Shown here: in pieces, positions 55,230 through 64,000 of the stretch
Numbering within the stretch: position 1 is the stretch's first letter
Layout: each line of letters begins with the position of its first letter
Source: Labia minor
Lineage: Eukaryota > Arthropoda > Insecta > Dermaptera > Spongiphoridae
NCBI GenBank assembly: GCA_963082975.1
Contig: OY720345.1
Span: 7,900,491 to 7,964,490, forward strand
Reading direction: 5' to 3'
DNA length: 64,000 nt
Notes under the pieces: model-generated
Told to the model about the DNA's origin: nothing
The model's input: the letters and a program-made list of their open reading frames with translations, nothing else
The model's database searches: none
Translations under genes and position numbers: made by a program

Positions 55230-55465
55230 ATTTATCTATCATTGTCTTTGCGGTGCTACGAAACTCCAAAACTCTTGGCCGTAGAAGTATATTTATTCAA
55301 TCCAATCTATCCTGATTTACCTCTTATTCTCCAGAAATATTATGAAGAATCCTATTTTATTCCTTCTCCCACGCCTCACAACCCAATATTGGCAAAAGAA
55401 TCATTTTGTAGACTTTAAATTTACTGCTCAATAACAGGAGTTACCCGATTGAATTGAATTTTACA
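55230..55465 (-). pseudogene. LINE reverse-transcriptase C-terminal remnant
   Basis: On the minus strand a degraded frame reads KVYKMILLPILGCEAWEKE, resembling the L-Y-K-x-x-x-x-P-x-L-x-Y-G-x-E-x-W element found after the catalytic domain of non-LTR reverse transcriptases, followed by stop-interrupted sequence. Only this piece is recognisable. Confidence 0.4.
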
Positions 55466-55583
55466 ATTTTTAATTTTTTTTTTAAATAGACAGGATGGTA
55501 TAAAGTAAGTAGTTCATTCGAAGAAATATGTCAATTTAAAGAACCTGTCCATTCATGTTCGACAATGCATATAAATAATATAA

Positions 55584-55835
55584 ATATAAAAAAAATTTAT
55601 AAAATAACGTTTTTCTGATGGACTAAAGAGAATAAAATAAATAATTTTTCTATAAGCCTGACAAAGTTTATAGATGAATTGTTTATTATTCAACGGAAAA
55701 CGTTTTGCGCATTTAGTTTTATTTATTTATATGAAAAATCAAGTCCAATTTTTGTAATAATAAAAATTTTATTAAACACATAAACTGACAAATTTTTTTA
55801 TCAGGCAATAAAATTGATAGGTTAATAGCTAAAAA
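55584..55835 (-). mobile_element. Partial copy of the 29695 foldback MITE
   Basis: Matches the right half of 29695-30306 in reverse orientation: AAAATCAAGTCCAATTTTTG, AAACACATAAACTGACAAAT and TCTATAAGCCTGACAAAG are all present. The other arm is missing. A short related end also occurs near 56468. Confidence 0.6.
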
Positions 55836-57202
55836 TATATATATATATATATATATATATTATTACTATAAAAAAAAATAAGGATTTCAACAGGTTCAAA
55901 AACGAAGCTGATCTCAGAACATTTATTTCAATTACGAATTATCTACGTCTACGATATAAAATTCAATAAAAACTTAAAGAAAAAAAAAGTTACATGAAAA
56001 ATATAAATTATAAAATATTTCAAAGTATATTAAGAAGATATCGAAAAAAAAATTGTGAATGTTTTAGTAATTAAATAATATCTTAATTTACATCTATCAA
56101 TGGATTCCTGTCCGTTTCGAGTTTATTGAAGTCCCTGATATTTAGGCAACCAACAATACTTGCAATTTTGTTATTAGTTATTTTGAACAAAAATAATATT
56201 CACCATAATAAGTATACAATTTTAGCGTCCTAGGCTAGAAACTAATTAGTGCCATAGGGCCAAGGTATTAAAATTCTTAATTATGATTTTTTAATATTTC
56301 ATTGGAGTTATACATAAAATTATTTTGTTAAATAAAGTTTCCATTAACCTAAATTTCATTTTTAGTTAAAATAGACGGAGCTTAAGAATAACAAAAAAGT
56401 GATGGTAATCCCTAATAATTTTTTATGATAAGAAATAATAATTAAAGAATAAAAAAAAATTTCTAAAACGTTTTTCTTGTGGACTAAATTGAATATTATA
56501 AGTACTTTACTCTCTTAAAAACTCTTTGACATTTTTTTCTTCAGATCTGCTCGAGTTTTAATTCTTCTTTAAATATCTTCTATTCACTTCTATTCATATG
56601 TTGTATAATACTTGAGTACTTACAACGCGAATTTAATTTATTGCATGCAAGTCACTAACGCTACCTCACTCAGTCGTCTTACTCGGCATACATCTTTTGC
56701 TGAATTTATTAATTAAGATATAGAGATTGAAGCATATTGAAAAATTCCTCATCTTTACGTTCGTGGCGCCCCTTAACTTACTGCGCCCCTGACAACCCAT
56801 AGGGTTAGTATGTCCCTGTAAATATACACATATATTGATTAGAATATTACTTTAACAAAAATTTGAACTTATTGTAAATTACATATATAATAAAAATAAA
56901 TAATTATATATTTTAATTCGGGAAGGAATAAATTTTTAAAGAATAAGTTGTCATTTTTTCTTATTCATCGAATCATCATTTTATTGATGTGTATAAATTG
57001 AAATTATCATGCAATCATTTCAACAACAGTTCAAATATCAATCAATGATACACACAACATTTTAAAACATGATATTTAGCAATTATATTCAGATTCATCC
57101 AATCATATTATAAGAGTGAAATTATTATGATTATATATATTTATTTCTTTTTCTTTTTTTCATCTTAAAAATAGTAATAAAGATTTTTTAATAGTCTTTC
57201 AA
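55836..57202. other. AT-rich sequence, no gene recognised
   Basis: A GC-richer patch at about 56640-56820 contains two GCGCCCC blocks (GTGGCGCCCCTTAAC and CTGCGCCCCTGACAA) that resemble MITE interior motifs, but ends could not be defined. Confidence 0.45.
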
Positions 57203-57216
57203 TTATAAAAATTTAA

Positions 57217-57500
57217 AGGCGCCACAAGGTGAGAGGTTAGCATCGCTGTCTCACATTCTCGTGGTCCCGGGTTCAAGTCCCGGGCCTGGCAAGGGAATTT
57301 CTCTAGCTGGGGTTTATGGGACGGAGTTAACCCAGTCTCCGGGATCAAAATTGGGAAAGCTTCTTGATAGCCTCCGATCAAGAAAATCAAGGTAAAGGTT
57401 GATAGGGCCCGTTCTACTGATCATAGGACACCTCATCATTTATATAACCGACTTGAAAGGCGTTGTCCTTGCGTAGGACGTACAAAAGTCAGAGTTTTTT
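57217..57500 (+). mobile_element. tRNA-derived SINE, plus orientation
   Basis: The head carries a tRNA-like segment with B-box GGTTCAAGTCC in CCCGGGTTCAAGTCCCGGG; the body and T-rich tail match the minus-strand copy at 32101 throughout, with scattered differences. TTATAAAAATTTAA is perfectly duplicated at 57203-57216 and 57501-57514 (14 bp). The two copies share the tRNA-like head and an end in CAGAG plus T-run. It is a SINE and not a tRNA gene. Confidence 0.9.
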
Positions 57501-57514
57501 TTATAAAAATTTAA

Positions 57515-58439
57515 TCTTTAAAGATATTTAATTAACTTTTTAATTTTCTAATTTAAGTAACATAATTAAAAGTGTTAATAAATCTTCAAATGAGATTTCA
57601 AAATAAAAATAATAATTACTTGATGCGCATTTTGTTGAAACAATCATAATATACAAGTAGTGGCCTAACTAGGGTATGGCATGCCACGAGGGCCAACTGA
57701 AGGGGAGGAGGGAAAAGAAGAGACGCGAAAAAAGCAATTAACAAAAAAATATTATAATATAGATATGATATTAAAAAATTACTTAGGCAAAAGAGAGGCA
57801 CTAAAAGAAATGGAAAAATGATGCAATATCTTATTCTAAAAAACAAAAATCATAGCTATCGCCGAAGAGAGGCACAAAATTTGTCTTTGCCATAATCGCC
57901 ATTTACCTCAGTGTACTCCTTTCTATAAAAGAATTAAATATCATTTCTCTTAGAAGTTGACATAAGTGCAATTTTTACTTTTATCAATGACCAGAGAGTA
58001 TATGTATAAAATTTATTTAAAATAATATTTATATTAAAACAAATTTTCATATTAAATATAAATAATAGAAAAAATAAAAAAATAAATAAAGTAATTGATG
58101 TTCTTATTACATTTTTGACTTTATAAAATAATAAATATTTTAATTCTAGATCCCTACTTATTTTAAATATATAATGAAAAAATTAATTGCCCATATGATA
58201 GGTTATAAGAAATTGTAAAGTAATTACATAATTAAAGGATCAACTAATTTTAGTTAGTCTTAGAATTTTCTGAACTGTGAAAATTTCTAAATCTAGATTT
58301 AGAATTTCAAGGATAAAAAACGAAAAAAAGATATGTAATATAAAATATTTAAAATTTTAACTAATGTAAAGACAAAAACTATATATATGTAGGTAGATAT
58401 TTATCAATATCTGGAATACGAGGTATGTTATGGTATACG
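57515..58439. other. Intergenic sequence with an unassigned patch
   Basis: A segment at about 57658-57900 (AGTGGCCTAACTAGGGTATG ... AGAGAGGCACAAAATTTG) is GC-richer and repeat-like with GAGAGGCAC repeated at about 57792 and 57867. No coding exon identified. Confidence 0.4.
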
Positions 58440-59275
58440 ATGTAACTGGCATACGAGGTAAGTTCAAAAGAAAAGGTGAATTTTGAAGTTTTTTTTTGTT
58501 AGGGTGGTACACATATGTTTCTTAATGTTTATATTATCAGCCATTTTGCATTAGTAGTTTGTTTTTGACAACTGAAAAAGTTAGTCACGTTTGTGTGTAC
58601 CTCGATTTTTTACTGAAAAAATGGATCAAAGAATCTTTGTTAAATTTTGCGTTAAAAATGGAATAAAGTGCTCTAACGCGCTTAAAATGTGGCATTCAGC
58701 GAGTCTACTTTGCCTCAAAAAAATGTTTGTAAGTGGTACAAGGGCACCGAAAAAGGCACGCCAAGTTTGATCGAATGTGAAGGTTTTGGTCACTGTTATC
58801 TTCGATTACAATGGCGTGGTTCATCATGAGTTCTTGCTAACAAGTTGTACTGTTAATAAGGAATACTACGAGGAAGTTATGAAACGTTTGCGTGAATTAA
58901 TACGACTCAATCGATCGGAATTGTGGAAAAACAAATCATGGATTCTGCATCACGATAATGCACCAGCTCACACATCATTGCATGTTCGTGATTTTTTGGC
59001 TAAAAACAACACCGTAATCATGCCTCAACCACCGTATTCACCAAACTTGGTTCCCTGTGACTTTTTTCCTAATCCCAAAACTGAAGAGATCAATGAAAGG
59101 AAAGCGTTTTGCCACAATGGATGAGATAAAGTCGGAATCGAAGAACGAGCAGATGACCATACCGAAGTGCATTTCAGAAGTGCTTCGGTGATTTTGAAGC
59201 GCTAGCATAAGTGTATTATATCTGAGGGCAATTACTTTGAAGGGGACAAAATGGATATTGATGAGTAAATAAATA
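58440..59275 (+). pseudogene. Mariner-like element, 3' end lost
   Basis: Starts CATACGAGGTAAGTTCAAAAG, the same family as 35510. The transposase begins near 58621 (MDQRIFVKFCVKNGIKCSNA), is frameshifted, then is open at 58777-59124 with ILHHDNAPAHTSLHVRDFLA and QPPYSPNLVPCDFF, the second and third catalytic regions of mariner. The right terminal repeat is missing. This is the least damaged copy of the family in the window but still broken. Confidence 0.8.
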
Positions 59276-59332
59276 CCACCCAATTCATCATGCCAATTCC
59301 TATTCCTCATTTGGTATTTGTAATTTTTACTA

Positions 59333-59920
59333 TCTCGCCAGAGATAGTATTGCGATCACGAAAATTTTCGATGTCGAGATTTTGATGCTTTTATACGTTT
59401 TGAAGGTTCCTGAATCATTTTCACTAAGGTTAAGAAAAATGCATGTGTATGTGTGTGTGTGTGTGTATGTGTATGTATGTAGACAAGATTACACAAAAAC
59501 GGCTTGAGAATTTGCTACATGGGCATTATTCAAAATTCGTAGTTTTCTATCAACTTTTGAGAAATGTAGCTCAACCGGAAGAGGGCCATTACCTACAACG
59601 TTTTGATTTTAATTCCTCTAAAGTGACCGTAAAAATAAAGATATATGTTTGATAATTTTTCACATGATTAAAAATTTTATAAAACTGCTATATATAGAAT
59701 TTCAGCTTGATTGAATTGCTGAAAGTACCAGGATTAATTTTTTAACACTGCATATCTCACGCGCCATCATCAGAGCCAAACACGCGCTTGTTTAATAAAT
59801 ATTATTTCTTAATTTTAATTTATAATTAATTTATTTTAATTTAATTTAATTTAAATATAATATATTATGTAATTTAATCCAATAAAAATTGCGAGATAGT
59901 CGAGTGGAGACACTCCAGCT
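59333..59920 (+). mobile_element. Helentron-like element (HINE), copy 6
   Basis: Starts TTTTTACTATCTCGCCAG, has a long GTGTGTGTATGTGTATGTATGT microsatellite split by interruptions at about 59443-59480 and ends CGAGATAGTCGAGTG-GAGA-CACTCCAGCT followed by TA. It lies about 60 bp after the truncated mariner. Confidence 0.65.
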
Positions 59921-60181
59921 TATTTTTTTTTATATACCTCTTAACACCTACAATATTTTTTTTTTATTATTATATTACTTTTATTTTAATTACCTTTTTA
60001 TAATTCACCAAAAATTGTTTTAATTAATTAATATTGCATAAAAATATTTTAATAGTCCATTTTATTGAAAATCACAATATATATATATATATATATATTG
60101 ATATTGAAATTGAAGTTGATAAGAGTACAGTATTATTGATTGATTGATTTTCATTTTCTTTTTCTTTATTCTTGTGTTGTA

Positions 60182-60236
60182 GGTTTCGCAAACGATAATG
60201 GACAATCGATGCTTTACAAAATGGAAATTATGTTAA
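60182..60236 (+). other. Possible internal exon, unassigned
   Basis: A pyrimidine-rich acceptor (TTCTTGTGTTGTAG) and a donor (TTAAG followed by GTATTG) bracket 55 bases open in one frame (FANDNGQSMLYKMEIMLR). A second GC-richer stretch ends at about 60482 in a donor ATC followed by GTGAGTAAG, with ATGAAAGCATCC in frame before it. No partner exons were found. Confidence 0.2.
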
Positions 60237-60697
60237 GGTATTGTTTACATAGATCATAATTAACCTTCATTTTAGTGAGTAGTTTTTGAAAAAAAAAAAA
60301 AAAAAATGAAAAGTCAACTAAATTGAAAGTAGGTGCTTGGAGATGAGGGCGTCGTGAAGGGGAAAGGATTCTGATTCGTGAAGTGTGGAGATTCTAGCTT
60401 GAAAAATTAAATGCCAGTTGATGATCAGATATCCATGAGCAACAGATGAAAGCATCCAAGAGCAAGTGGATTCATTCACCATCGTGAGTAAGAATCACCC
60501 CCTCCCCTCCCATTCACTTAAACTTAATATTATTAAAATCTAATAAATAAAAAAAAATAAAATTGAATTTATAGATAATTATATAATATATTTTCTATTA
60601 ATTTTGTACAAATAAATTAATGTCCTTCTGCTCGAAATTTTTTTAAAATTTCATAAATCTTTCTTTTTCTTTTAAAAAAATGAAATACAATAATTGA

Positions 60698-60731
<34 letters not shown>

Positions 60732-61968
60732 TCTTTTCATTTTCTTTAAAATTTTTAAAATATTTATTCTAATTAACTGAATTTAAATTAAATGTCAATC
60801 CAATTTAAAAATACAATATTTATTGTCTCTAGACTCTAGCCAATTTCTATCTCTAGATGTATTTCTTCACTATAGAGAAATGTATATATTACATACCTTT
60901 GAAATTTTATATTTAATCAAACTTAATAAAATATTTAACTAGAAAACTCTAAAATTATTTAATCATATTTTTAAATTTGTCAAATATAAATATGTACTAG
61001 AATACTTAAATGATAATTGAAATTAAAACAAAATAAAAAGAAATAAGATTACTTACATCCATAATGTCAAAATGATTACTATTATTTATTAATTAAATTA
61101 AATATATGTATTATATTTCAAATTTAAATGTTTAGTAACCATTGTAAGTAAAAAAAAATTACTTATATTATTGAAAGTATACATACACAGAGAAAAAAAA
61201 TATCTTTCCGGAGGAAATTAAATGTAAAAAAAAAATAGTGAGAAATTATTTCCTGTGAATAGTTTTATAAAAAATTACTTTAAAAAAAAAATCCAAAATC
61301 ATTCATTTATTATCTTAGATATGAAATAATTTTTAATTTTTTTTTTTCAAGCATCTAAGGTACCTTAATTTTATAAAGATTCTTTTTATATAATATTTAA
61401 ATAAAATTTTAGATACAAAAATATATTATAGATATCCTACATATTTTTTTGGCCTTGATATCTGTAGCTTATGAGAATATTTTTTTATTTTTTTTTTAAA
61501 TAATTTTAGGATAGATTATATATATACCAATATATCTATCTCTTAAATGAAAGAAAAATATTGTAGTATGTAGTTTTATTAAAAAAATAAAATAATTAAT
61601 CATCACAATTATATAATTAAAATTGGCCAATCAAGATTTGAATTCTACATTAATTGTAAAAAAATAAATAATCAAAAAATAAAAACGGAAATGTTTTTGT
61701 TTTATTTATTTTATTTTGATACTACGAGTTTATTTTTTATCGACTGACCGTTTTTTAATTTAATTATTAAAAAAAATCTAGTGCGAACAACATTCATTTT
61801 CACTTTCCACCCTACTTATATTAATTTTCTTTTTTTTACAATTCTCACCTATAATATTTATTATTAAATTCTTTTATATTTTACATTTAACCATCTTTTA
61901 GTATTATTATAAATGTATAATGATAAAATAAACAAAAAATAATAATAATAATAAAAGATACTTTAGAA
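60237..61968. other. AT-rich sequence
   Basis: Apart from the candidate exon-like segment at about 60330-60482, this is low-complexity DNA with (TA)n at 60704-60730. No repeat ends or genes recognised. Confidence 0.45.
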
Positions 61969-62221
61969 CAGTGTTTCCCAAACTTATTTGGCCAAGCGCC
62001 CCCTTGGAAATTAATTTTTTTTCAATTTTAATAACAATTAAACAGAAAGATAAATGTACCTATTTGCAAAATATTATAAATAAAGTGGTAAATTAGAAAC
62101 ATTGAATAGAAAAGTAATATACAATTAATTTTCCCTAAATGCATCTGTGGCCTTCAACGCCCCCTCCTGGATCACTGCAGCGCCCATGAGGGGGCGGTAG
62201 CGCCCACTTTGGGAATCACTG
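61969..62221. mobile_element. hAT MITE (GCGCCC family), 253 bp
   Basis: The ends CAGTGTTTCCCAAACTTA and ACTTTGGGAATCACTG are inverted repeats with GCGCCCCCT-type blocks inside each end. Flanking octamers ctttagaa and ctttacaa match at 7 of 8. Non-coding. Confidence 0.8.
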
Positions 62222-63869
62222 CTTTACAAGGATCCATTTTGTGAAATACTAAGTATTTCATAGTTAATAACTACTTCCTGATAATAAAGAGAATTTTACT
62301 TGACATTGATAGAAAACGAGTTTAATCAGAATCATTAGAATTGTTTTCATTGATGTATCGTGACAATTCTAATTAATCATTTTAATGAAAATGTTATTGT
62401 ATATATAAATTGTCAGGAATACTTATTTATTTATACCTTTGTTTTTTAAACTACACTCATTGTCAGTAAATTACATAGCTTTTTATCGACCGACGATAGT
62501 AAGGGAGGTATGTTTTCAATCAATTTTGTTTTGATTGAAGATGGACAAGACAATATCTTTTTTTTCAGGTATACAGTTTTTATCTTTTGAAAGAATTTAT
62601 CATTTTTGTAATGAATTTCTTTTTTGAAATAAAAAGGTCAGTTGTCAGTGTCCTGTTAGACGGCAAAAAACAATAACTGAATGGTTAATAAAAAATTACT
62701 TGATAATCTGATGCAACTACTCTTAAACTAGTAGGAAATTATTTACTTTCCCTTCTACTGAAGATGTTTTTAAATTAAATTTGTAAAAATCATTTTTGTA
62801 AAAATTTTATCTTTCAAATATCAGAATATTTACTTATGTAGGTAAGAGGAAAACCCCTTTTTGACAAATCTATAATTTATTTTAAAATGGAAAGAGAAGG
62901 AGGGGTGCTTACATTTTTTAAAATCTCTCTCCCCTCCTTCCCTCCCCCCCTCACCCCCTTAACACATTATACGGATACTATCTAATTTCCTTTTTTATCC
63001 TTTTTAGAATTGTTAATTAAATTAACAAAAAATAATTAAATAAAAATTTGTTTTTTAAATTAGAACATCGAATCAGTAGAAGAACATAATACAAGAGACA
63101 AGACTTTCACTGTATAAATGAATAAATAAGCAAAGTCACTCCGTAAGTGACTCAACTGGATATTTTATTAAATTAACATCCAATTTATCAACCATTTATT
63201 TTTTTTATTCATTTATAGCAAAAATATATTTAATATGCTATTATATATCATTATTAATAAACATAAACATCACATTAACTATTCACACCTCTGTATCATA
63301 TCTTATCTTATTATACTAGCAAATATATATATATATATATATATATTTGAGATATTTTAAGGATTATTTTGAAATTCACACAATAGAAAATTTTTATAAA
63401 ATAGTAATTTTAAATGACGTCACCAACTACATCACCCATAATGAAATTTGCCCTACGTCACATATACTTTTTTAATTGATATTATTATCTTTTTTTAAAT
63501 TTATTTTCTATTTACAATCAGCTTTATTGATATTGTATTAAAAATTTTTATATTTAAAATATTTTAAAATTTTTAATTTAATTTCGAAATAAAATTAAAA
63601 ATATTTATTTTAATAATATTTTAGAATAAAATTACGAAATATATTTATCATTCCCCTACCCAAAAAAAAATATAAATGAAATTAGCAATAAAAATAATTT
63701 TTTTTTAATTGATATTCATTTAAAATGATAATGATATCTTATTTCAAATAAATTGTTGAATAAATTTGATATAATAATATTAAATTATATTATATTAATT
63801 AAAATGTTTTTTAGATTAAATTATAAATAATATAAATGATATTTGATTATTATAAATAATAATATAAGT
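62222..63869. other. AT-rich intergenic sequence
   Basis: Holds a fragment of the second HINE-like family at about 62484-62540 (TTTTATCGACCGACGATAG), a C-rich run at 62930-62960, a (TA)n run at 63325-63347 and a segment (about 63295-63400) resembling 5925-6060. No gene supported. Confidence 0.45.
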
Positions 63870-64000
63870 GATTCAATCAAGCTGAAATTCTATATATAGC
63901 AGTTTTATACAATTTTTAATCATGTGAAAAACTATCAAACCTATATCTTTATTTTTACGGTCACTTTAGCGGAAAAAAATCAAAACGTTGTAGGTAATGA
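63870..64000 (-). mobile_element. Helentron-like element (HINE), copy 7, cut by window end
   Basis: Reverse complement of the family middle: ATTCAATCAAGCTGAAATTC, then TACGGTCACTTTAG and AAAACGTTGTAGGTAATGA. The 3' third with the hairpin is missing at the left, and the element continues past the right edge. The only minus-strand member. Confidence 0.65.

Noticed and set aside
57235-57300. tRNA-like sequence with a B-box.
   Set aside because: It is the head of a SINE: the same head and body occur at 32101, each within target-site duplications, and no clean cloverleaf with an anticodon arm was evident.

Overview
This is eukaryotic, very AT-rich, intron-containing and repeat-laden DNA. Coding exons are islands in AT-rich sequence with GT..AG splice sites, and most of the remainder is transposable-element debris: Ty3/gypsy, mariner, hAT, Helitron/Helentron-like elements, tRNA-derived SINEs and LINE remnants. 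The two host genes encode an ABCG half-transporter and a WD40 protein. Together this points to an arthropod. A copepod of the sea-louse type is my best guess, but it is an inference and cannot be proven from the window.

Layout. 1-2456: tandem Helitron ends and a 2.4-kb Helitron carrying a dead LINE reverse transcriptase. 3.2-5.4 kb: MITEs and the first copy of a Helentron-like (HINE) family. 6512-11429: a complete Ty3/gypsy retrotransposon with two LTRs identical by eye, a Gag ORF, an A AAA AAC -1 frameshift site and Pol (protease, RT, RNase H, integrase). 12.5-14.2 kb: a long inverted repeat split by a second Helitron. 14.7-18.3 kb: a hAT MITE, HINE copy 2 and GC-richer unassigned patches.

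18638-42312 (+): an ABCG-family half-transporter gene, reconstructed from 13 exons into a continuous 647-codon frame with all splice phases matching. Its first intron is about 12 kb and full of transposons (HINE copies, hAT MITEs, a 3-kb hAT element with 8-bp target duplication, foldback MITEs, mariner pieces). Later introns hold a tRNA-SINE, foldbacks and mariner copies. The encoded ATPase domain lacks the usual residue at nearly every catalytic motif.

47447-51668 (-): a WD40-repeat protein gene of seven coding exons (336 codons from the first ATG), probably with an upstream 5' UTR exon near 52.4 kb. It converges on the ABCG gene across about 5 kb of AT-rich sequence. 48.1-48.7 kb (+): a frameshifted coding-like remnant inside a WD-gene intron. 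53.2-64 kb: a palindromic mariner, a second tRNA-SINE with 14-bp target duplication, a mariner copy, HINE copies, a hAT MITE and AT-rich sequence with one possible exon near 60.2 kb.

No tRNA or rRNA gene, CRISPR array, operon or bacterial feature is present. The two host genes show no functional link. The most unusual items are the degenerate ABCG ATPase, the exact frameshift signal in a young retrotransposon, twin perfect hairpins at 26.1 kb, the Helitron carrying a LINE, and several elements whose insertion history can be read base by base.
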